A stretch of DNA of 64,000 nucleotides from Rhinopithecus roxellana (taxonomy: Eukaryota; Chordata; Mammalia; Primates; Cercopithecidae). Both the position numbers and the translations under genes were made by a program. Positions 57,311 to 64,000 of this stretch are shown here, in pieces (position 1 is the stretch's first letter; each line of letters begins with the position of its first letter). The notes under the pieces were generated by a model that searched no databases, was not told where the DNA came from, and worked only from the letters and a program-made list of their open reading frames with translations. The stretch covers positions 73,986,563 to 74,050,562 of the forward strand of contig NC_044564.1 of the NCBI RefSeq assembly GCF_007565055.1. Reading direction: 5' to 3'.

Positions 57311-58299
57311 CTGAAACTCAACCCTTCTAATAAAAAAGTCAGTGACCCTATGACTCATTCTACACTTGAACATACTCCACATTTCCCTTGACAAAACTTT
57401 TGTTTTGCTTAGTAGCCCTCTGGGGAATCCCCTTTGCCTCAGATTATTTTTGGTTATTGACAGTTTCAATTCAGCAAATCTTGGTTTATAAGAAAGATTT
57501 CTTAAAATAATCTTCATTTTTCTCCATTCAGAAAATTATTTTTCTTCTTAAACAGGCAATTCAGTGTAGGTTTTTAACATATAATTTGTGCACTTAAAAT
57601 AGTTCAAATCCCATTAGTACAAATTCCCTCACAACAGATATCTTTTGTGCAATGAAAAGATTTTTTCAAGCCCTCAGTTTGTGGGCTGAGAACTAATAAA
57701 AAATTGAAGTCTGTTCTCTAGATTCTTGTCAGTGAATAATGCGCAGTCCGTAGACCTTACTCTTGACATGTGACTAAGCCTTACCTACTAGTGAACTATT
57801 AAGGAAGGTATTAAGGAGTGCTAAAATGTGGTATTCGTAAGCACCAGAGTATTAATCAAGCTTAATGAGGATTTGAATTTCTCCTTCTTTTACCATATTA
57901 GGCTGGCACAGTGTCTTCGCAATTGTAAAACTCCCAGGTAATTGAAATTTCCAGGACTACATATTGATAGTTATTATAGCATGGTTTTAAAATTGGTTTT
58001 GTATTTTATATGTGATTAATATTGTTTTTTCAAAATTGGAATTGCTGTTCATTTAGCTTGATTCTTTTCAATTTAACTTGTGAATTGTTTGGTTAACCTT
58101 TCCCAGATCCTTCCAGTCAGAAGTAATTTCTCTTCTTTCTGAATTCTTATAGTTCTTTGTAATACCTTTTTAGTAGCCTTTACCAAAAGCTGTCTTTCAG
58201 ATATTTGGCTATTTCATTCAACTCCCATTTTTGGACCTCTTCTGCTTTCTGGATTTTCTTTCTCCATTAAAAAAAAATCTAGTTAATTCCTAACTGCTT
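57311..58299. other. Unassigned sequence
   Basis: No gene or classified repeat seen. A 77-codon antisense frame at 57284-57517 has no known domain. Confidence 0.45.
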
Positions 58300-58680
58300 T
58301 ACTCTGCAAATCTCTAATTCTCACTCATCCTTTAAGGTTTATCTTAGGCAACCTGCCGGGTGACCTCCCATTTCCTCATCCTCATCTTCATTGCACACTT
58401 ATATTACTCTGTGTATGACTGTTGTAACATTTACTATGCTAAACTGTCAATTTATTTCTCACCACCAGATCATGCTTCTCAAGGGAAAGTAGCCCACATT
58501 TTATTAGCACTCAGTATCATTGCCTTAACATAATACATGTTTAATAAAATTAATATGTTTTATTTCCTCAAGTAGACATCAAGGTCCTTAAGATTAGAGA
58601 TTGTGTTTTATTCAGTCTTATGTTTCGTTGTCTACTATAATGTCTTGTATAGTACATGCTTTCAAAACATTTGTGTAACG
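58300..58680 (+). mobile_element. L2-like sequence, possibly two 3' ends
   Basis: 'tcatcctttaaggtttatct', 'gggtgacctcccatttcctc' and 'cagatcatgcttctcaaggg' fit L2. A second L2-like end follows ('caaggtccttaagattagag', 'attgtgttttattcagtctt', 'aatgtcttgtatagtacatg'). Confidence 0.55.
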
Positions 58681-59568
58681 CTAAGAGAAAACCCCTACAC
58701 TCTCCTCTTGTCTCTAAGAAAATGGGGCTATAAAAATATCTCTAACTCAAGTTGGTGGACATCTGCAGATTGCATTTCTATTTAAGAAACTCTAGGTATA
58801 GAAGTATCAGTGACCCCATTTGCCAGGTATTTTCAGAGAATGTTTCTTTTGTAAATTTTAAATCAAAATAGTGACTTGGGCAGTCTCAACAGAAGTGAGA
58901 AATGAGAAAATGCAGGCGGTGCACTAGATGAGTCTAATTAGATTTAGAATGAGACACTAGTTTTGAAAGTCTATGTAGTCATTTCCCGTCTAGTATTTCT
59001 TCTACTGTGTGTAGCAGTATCTACAAAACAAAGGTATCTTGATGTGTGTTTGGTTGATGTAAGAAAGTAACCTCACATATTGTAAAAAGGAGATTTTGAG
59101 CGGATTACATTATAATAACTTTTGTAAATCTTGTTATGTTTTCACATAATCCTTATTATTTATTTCCATTTTTCTTTGTTATTTTTATAGTCCAGCTTTG
59201 GTGGGATCTGAAATGCTCTTACAATATAAACATACATATCTATTGAAAAAAGTAATATCCAGAGATTCTTAGGGTCAAACACTAAATTCTTAGTGTAAAA
59301 AAGTCATTCTGTTGAGTTTTGACCCATTCTATTTTTTTCAAAATCTGAGACTTTACTCTCACTTGGTCTGCCTTCTTCAGTCCTTATAGAAAAACCAATT
59401 ATGGATGTCTATGGGTAGTGAAGATAAGGCTGCAGAAATGAGGTAAGGTGTTCTCAAGGGAAATTTAGAGTTTATGAGAAATTTTGAGAAATTTTACTCA
59501 GGAACAATTCGAATTAACAATCTCTTAAAAGTCAAATATTACTAGGAGAATTAGATGTTAAGGTAGGA
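58681..59568. other. Unassigned sequence
   Basis: No gene or repeat called. Confidence 0.45.
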
Positions 59569-59624
59569 GTGTGTATGTGTGTGTTTGTGTGTGTGTATGT
59601 GTGTGCATGTACATACAAGTGTGT
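59569..59624. repeat. (TG)n-rich microsatellite
   Basis: Interrupted TG run with TGTATG and TGTTTG variants. Confidence 0.92.
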
Positions 59625-59884
59625 TTTGGTTGAATTACAATTCTTCTTTATTTTAATGCCAATTTGCTCAAATGCAAACACACATACATACATGTGCATG
59701 TATAGTTTTTATTACCTAGCTGAATTTAGCCAGTTTGAAAGAATGGCTATTTAGGCAGGAGGTCTGGGCAGCGGGTGGGAAGGATAATGAGGGAGGCAAG
59801 TCTGATTGGGTGGTCCATCATTCTGAAGGCCTTTGAGGATTGAAGGTTCATGAAAAACAGTAAGTGTGGTAGTTAAAAAGTATT

Positions 59885-60078
59885 AGAGATACACTGCTCC
59901 ACTTACCAGCTGTGTGACTTTGGGTAAGCTGTTTAATCTCCCTGGGCCTCAGTTTCAGTTTTCTCATTTGTAAGATGTAAATAATAATAGGCCTATCTCA
60001 TAGGGTTGTTGTGTTAATTAAAGGAGATTGATACATATAAAATGCTTAGGACATAAGCACTCAATATATATTAGTTTC
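59885..60078 (+). mobile_element. MIR, nearly complete
   Basis: Sense MIR from 'ccacttaccagctgtgtgac' through 'tttgggtaagctgtttaatc', 'cctcagtttcagttttctca', 'ctatctcatagggttgttgt' to 'ataagcactcaatatatatt'. It is among the best-preserved MIR copies in the window. Confidence 0.92.
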
Positions 60079-60654
60079 TGTCCTCCTCTTCTTTCTCTTC
60101 TTCCCTTTTCTCTTCTTTTTCTCCTCTTATTTTGGTTCTTTCTTTGTTTCCTGGTGGAAAGAATAGAAGACTGTATCAGAAGATGCAAGGAACATCAGAA
60201 AATAAACTTTGGCAGACACAAGAGATAATTCTTCTGGAGCTGTGGTCTTTTGTCATACTTTTGTGTCTTCCCTGTCAATCATCCTCTGTCCTGGCAAAGA
60301 GGAGACTGCAAGGACCACAGAGTTCTCCACTCTGAGACTCTTGGCCTCAAGTAACCACTGAATCCTTGGTCACTTTAACGTATACAGAGAAGTTCTGGCA
60401 TAAATTTTTCTCATACTAGGGCTGAAAAATGAAAGCGATCATCTCTAAGTTAGCTGGTTCTCTAGACTTCTCCACTGTAAATAAACTTCTGGTTGTGAGC
60501 TTTAGTGAGCTGGCTATACATGTAAGTGGAGAGAGAAGGGTGTCAGTTCACATTTGTTCACAAATTGAGAATTTGTGCATCATTGGTGACTGCCTCCCAT
60601 TTCAGTCCACAGCATTTAAACTCCAGCGAAAATAGATACAACCAGTGATGTTGA
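60079..60654. other. Unassigned; pyrimidine-rich start
   Basis: A C/T-rich stretch at 60079-60130 is followed by unassigned sequence. Overlapping short frames at 60028-60335 cover the MIR end and this tract and are not gene-like. Confidence 0.45.
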
Positions 60655-60855
60655 GCTCACAATATGCCAGGCACTGTTCTAAGTGCATTCTGTGTATTAA
60701 TTTTTTTTATCCTTACAACTACCCAATGTGAGAGATACCATTATTATCTCGGTTTAACAAATGTGAAAACCAAATCACAGAGAAGCGAAAAGGCAGAGTC
60801 AGGACTAGGCCCATCTGACTTCAGAACCTACCTCTGAACTATTGCCATCTCTCAG
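60655..60855 (-). mobile_element. MIR
   Basis: Reverse-complement MIR: 'atatgccaggcactgttcta', 'atccttacaactacccaatg', 'cattattatctcggtttaac', 'cacagagaagcgaaaaggca', 'agtcaggactaggcccatct'. Confidence 0.88.
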
Positions 60856-61014
60856 CGCCCCCTGCTGTGTTCAACTCTTCAAAGGCTCTCATTCTGTGTT
60901 TAAAAGCTATAACAAGATTGTTTATTCTGCAAGCCATGCTTTTTCTCTTTAATCTTCACTTGGACACCTATTATTATTAAAAATCATTTCAGTGAATAGT
61001 CACCTAATATATTC

Positions 61015-61140
61015 CATTTTATTTGATTCCTTATTTCTCTTCTCCACAATAATGTTATGTTTTATTTACTATCCTTAGTCCATTATACATTGCCTGGTAC
61101 AAAGGAGTTGCTCAATAAGGTCTATGGAATGAAATAAAAA
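61015..61140 (+). mobile_element. L2 3' end
   Basis: 'attatacattgcctggtaca', 'aaggagttgctcaataaggt', 'ctatggaatgaaataa' matches the sense L2 end. Confidence 0.65.
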
Positions 61141-61493
61141 AATTATATATTGGGTTGAATATACAATTTATTCATTTTTGAATTCAGTTTTTCAGAATAT
61201 GATTGTGTAGACAGGTCCAACTATAGAAGGTTGTCATGAACTTTGAAGTTTACAATAAATTTAAATGCGTTCACAGCTTCTAGTTAGGCAGAAGAGGCTA
61301 ATAATTCTACAGGTGGTAGCTTGCTTTTCTAAGGAAAAGAAGAAACCAGCCGTACAGTTACACTGATTTCTGCCATTTAATGGTGTGTTTTTGATTGTTT
61401 GACACTAGGTGGAGCCAAGAAGCCTTGCAGGGAAACTCAAAAGAAGCAAGAGCTACTGTTACCAATGCTCTGATTGTACTCAAAATAATTTGA

Positions 61494-61534
<41 letters not shown>

Positions 61535-61989
61535 GCAAACTGGTGCATTATTTGCATCAATTATTTAATTTCATTCATTCTCCAATTAATTATTTGCTCT
61601 ACTGTTTACCTTATTATTTTTGAAGCGGAAAGGTTTTATACTTTATTTCTTTCAGTTTCCCAATACTTAGAGACAATTTTAAATATTTAAGTGAAATCTC
61701 TATTTGGTAGTTGAGACTCAAAACCCCAAATCTTTCTTCACCCTCCTACCCCCACCCTCTTTTCTTTTAAGTGCAATGTGGTGGCAGACACCGAAGGTCT
61801 GGCATTCTGTGAAAAAAGGTCCTGGACTAGCAGTGGAGAAGTTTTCTTTTTCTTCTCTTTCCTTTTTCTTTTTTTATTTTAAAAATAATTTTTGTACATT
61901 AAAACAGTGAATATCAGCAACTGCAATTTGTTCAACATAACCAATTTTACACCTACCAAGTTCACATGAAAGTCAAAAGCAGAGTCAAA
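61141..61989. other. Unassigned; contains (T)33
   Basis: No gene or classified repeat apart from the T-run at 61496-61528. Short frames at 61409-61910 are read across the T-run and AT-rich DNA. Confidence 0.5.
61496..61528. repeat. (T)33 mononucleotide run
   Basis: Thirty-three uninterrupted T, with no recognisable retrotransposon body on either side. Confidence 0.95.
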
Positions 61990-62090
61990 ACCATTATGGT
62001 TTTGGTAACCTTGGTAAGTTACCTGTCTTCTTTGGGTCTCATTTTCTTCATCTGTTAAATGGAAGGAACAGGCACCAACTTGAAAGACCC
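61990..62090 (+). mobile_element. MIR fragment
   Basis: 'ttggtaagttacctgtcttc', 'tttgggtctcattttcttca' and 'tctgttaaatggaaggaaca' is the sense MIR core. Confidence 0.75.
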
Positions 62091-62183
62091 ATTTTCATTT
62101 GAATTTCTCATAATTTTGGCCCCTGAATTATTCTGATCTGTGTCATTGACTGGTTCTCTATGCTTTTGTCGACATGTGTTTTG

Positions 62184-62287
62184 AATGCACTTGGAGCACT
62201 GATCGGAAAGCCTTTCATCATGTCAGCTATTATGGTTAATGATTACGGTGCTATGCCTAGGTGGTGATGGCGAATGTGATACATTAA
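62184..62287. repeat. 104-bp exact direct repeat, copy A (likely source)
   Basis: Identical over 104 bp to 63628-63731, running from 'aatgcacttggagcactgat' to 'gcgaatgtgatacattaa'. The flanks differ immediately on both sides. The sequence belongs to no repeat family that I recognise. Here it continues smoothly into non-repetitive sequence with many TAAT motifs. Confidence 0.97.
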
Positions 62288-62480
62288 TTGGCTAATTATG
62301 TACTATTACTAGATGTTCATTAATGATGGACTACTGGAGACCTGAAATGTGTCGTCTACATAGGCTCAAGTTCATTGTTAATTTCCTGACATAATTTCTT
62401 ACAGGATGCCTAGTTACTGTTAATTATATTTAGTTCCATTAAAGGAAAACAATAATAGAAATTCATGTTTTATTATAGTG
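62225..62480. other. Non-repetitive stretch rich in TAAT/ATTA motifs
   Basis: Homeodomain-type cores cluster here, for example 'ggttaatgattacgg', 'cattaattggctaattatg', 'gttcattaatgatgg' and 'actgttaattatatt'. Such clusters occur in developmental enhancers but also by chance in AT-rich DNA. No gene is nearby in the window. Confidence 0.25.
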
Positions 62481-63514
62481 TTACCTTAGGTTTTTCCCTT
62501 TATAATTACCTTAGTGAGGTAGCTCTATTTCTGTAAAGTTGTGTTGATTTCTTTCCAGAGGGATATTTTTCTCTAGTCCTTTTAATCTTTCAGCATAAGA
62601 ATGTTACATGGTTAAGTTGAACCAAACCTTAACTGGGAAAGTTAAACTGAATCTTAATTTTCATTTTATCCTTCACCCTGGGTGGGATGTTGGAATAAAT
62701 CAGTTTTAATAGCTTTTCCAAATATCAGTGTTCATAGCAATTAATAGATGGTTCTGTACCATTTTCATATGTACTATATTTAGTTGGTAAAAACCAGATG
62801 ATGATTTTCCAATGGCTAAACTGTAGTTATTTTAAAATAAGAGTATTATCATTTGCTAGACCAATAATTCCCCCAATAAATTCAGTAGCATGTAAATCCT
62901 AAAATAACTCCCTAAGGAAATTATTTTATAATTAAAGAGCATAGGTAACATTGCATATTATATATGAAGGTTCACAATGAATAGCATACTAAAGCTATGA
63001 GAAGACCTGCAGTTATGATTTTTTTCAAACTTTCACCTGGTATTCCCAAATTTTTATGACCTTTTCTCCATAATATTGTGCAGAACTTGATATCTATAAG
63101 CTATATCTGATACATATTTTCTCTTATTCTTAAAATTTTTTCAAGGCAGTCATTTACATTAAATTACTACATTAGCTAGCATCAATATTTTACCTCTGGA
63201 ACAAAAAAGAACATTCAAAATTTAATAACTCTTTGATTTTATTTACTTAGTAGTAAACAAAAGTGAAATTATAGTTGGAAATTGTACTTTGAAATTGGAG
63301 TTTCTTCCATTTTGAAGGAGATTTTCCGGCCCATAGTCTTTTACTAGCAGTGGACCAGGTAGATGTGTCTTTTAGTCTAAATATAGTGGAGGAAGGTGCA
63401 CGATTTTCAACCAAAACCATGATATAATTTCCCCATATTTCTCATTTGCCTGGTGCTAAAACTATTCTCTTTATATCAGTTGAAATGGGTCTTATTACTA
63501 GCTAAGGTCTCTTG
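62481..63514. other. Unassigned sequence
   Basis: No gene or repeat called. Confidence 0.45.
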
Positions 63515-63640
63515 AATTCAATCCTGACTTTCTGCTGTGTCCCTTTTTGCAAGTTTTCTAACCAACCTGTGCCACGTTTTCCCTATGTTAAGAGGTTGTT
63601 GTGAGGACCAGGTAAGTGAATATACACAATGCACTTGGAG
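63515..63640 (+). mobile_element. MIR, cut by the 104-bp copy
   Basis: 'gtgccacgttttccctatgt', 'taagaggttgttgtgaggac' and 'caggtaagtgaatatacaca' then 'atgcactt' is sense MIR up to the point where it would continue 'agcacagtgcctggc'. Instead the 104-bp copy takes over. Confidence 0.7.
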
Positions 63641-63731
63641 CACTGATCGGAAAGCCTTTCATCATGTCAGCTATTATGGTTAATGATTACGGTGCTATGC
63701 CTAGGTGGTGATGGCGAATGTGATACATTAA
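63628..63731. repeat. 104-bp exact direct repeat, copy B (likely derived)
   Basis: Identical to 62184-62287. It begins inside a MIR at 'aatgcactt', a word that the MIR consensus would itself provide at this place, so the junction has microhomology. It ends at 'acattaa' before 'cctttccccaacacc'. There is no T-tract, no target-site duplication and no terminal repeats. Confidence 0.97.
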
Positions 63732-63894
63732 CCTTTCCCCAACACCCTCATCAATGGAATGTAAAATTTTTAAAGAAATAGATAAATTTTGAGCTCTGTT
63801 TTGCCAAGGCAAGAATTTCCAGATCATATTGTGTTATTTGATCAAAATTCTATTTTGCCTTCCATCTGTATCCTTAAAATTAGTCAACTAGTTA

Positions 63895-64000
63895 TCCATT
63901 TGTTGATCTCATATATATTAATTGAGTGCCTGTTGTTTTATAGGCACTGGGCTAATTTTGTAGTAACGATATTGGACAAGTTAAATATGGCTCCTCTCCT
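63895..64000 (-). mobile_element. L2 3' end, runs past the window
   Basis: 'atatattaattgagtgcctg', 'ttttataggcactgggctaa' and 'cgatattggacaagttaaat' match reverse-complement L2 ('tattgagtgcctactatgtgccaggcactg...gaacaagac'). Confidence 0.7.

Overview
This window looks like ordinary primate nuclear DNA. It is AT-rich and intron-like or intergenic, and densely packed with Alu, L1, L2, MIR and MaLR repeats. I found no protein-coding gene, tRNA, rRNA, CRISPR array, operon or bacterial signal. Every long open reading frame I could interpret is a relic of L1, Alu or THE1, or chance. The AluY at 18231-18538 carries a set of changes that I associate with Old World monkey AluY (AluYR-type) rather than the human AluY consensus. 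The likeliest source is therefore a macaque, baboon or related cercopithecoid. That attribution rests on memory of the subfamily consensus and was not searched.

Layout. 1-6 kb: a rearranged old AluJ, an AluS, several MIR pieces and a TG/TA microsatellite. 6.0-13.4 kb: a long but decayed sense L1 (5'UTR, ORF1, ORF2, 3'UTR, A-tail) followed directly by an antisense L1 3' fragment. 13.8-14.6 kb: two Alus. 15.0-23.2 kb: a nested stack made of an antisense L1, a young AluY in its ORF2, and a complete THE1 (LTR-internal-LTR) in its ORF1, each insertion with an exact target-site duplication. 23-45 kb: mostly unassigned sequence with MIR, L2, two AluYs, a 5'-truncated L1PA inside a MIR, and an older L1 at 39.4-41.6 kb that has lost its middle and sits inside an L2. 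45.9-52.1 kb: a third long sense L1, carrying an AluY, a solitary LTR with GATAA duplications, a 127-bp tandem duplication and a small inverted duplication. 52-64 kb: ancient repeats, long poly-T tracts, and an exact 104-bp direct duplication at 62184 and 63628.

Nothing here works together as a pathway. The window records successive insertions and repair events, and their order can partly be read from the nesting. The observations most worth following are the small templated duplications and inversions (12456, 48578, 51428, 62184/63628), the nested insertions with intact target-site duplications, and a homeodomain-motif-rich stretch next to the first 104-bp copy. I see no convincing evidence of a new biological system. 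Repeat boundaries given as round numbers are estimates by eye, typically good to about 10-30 bp, and worse for MIR and L2.
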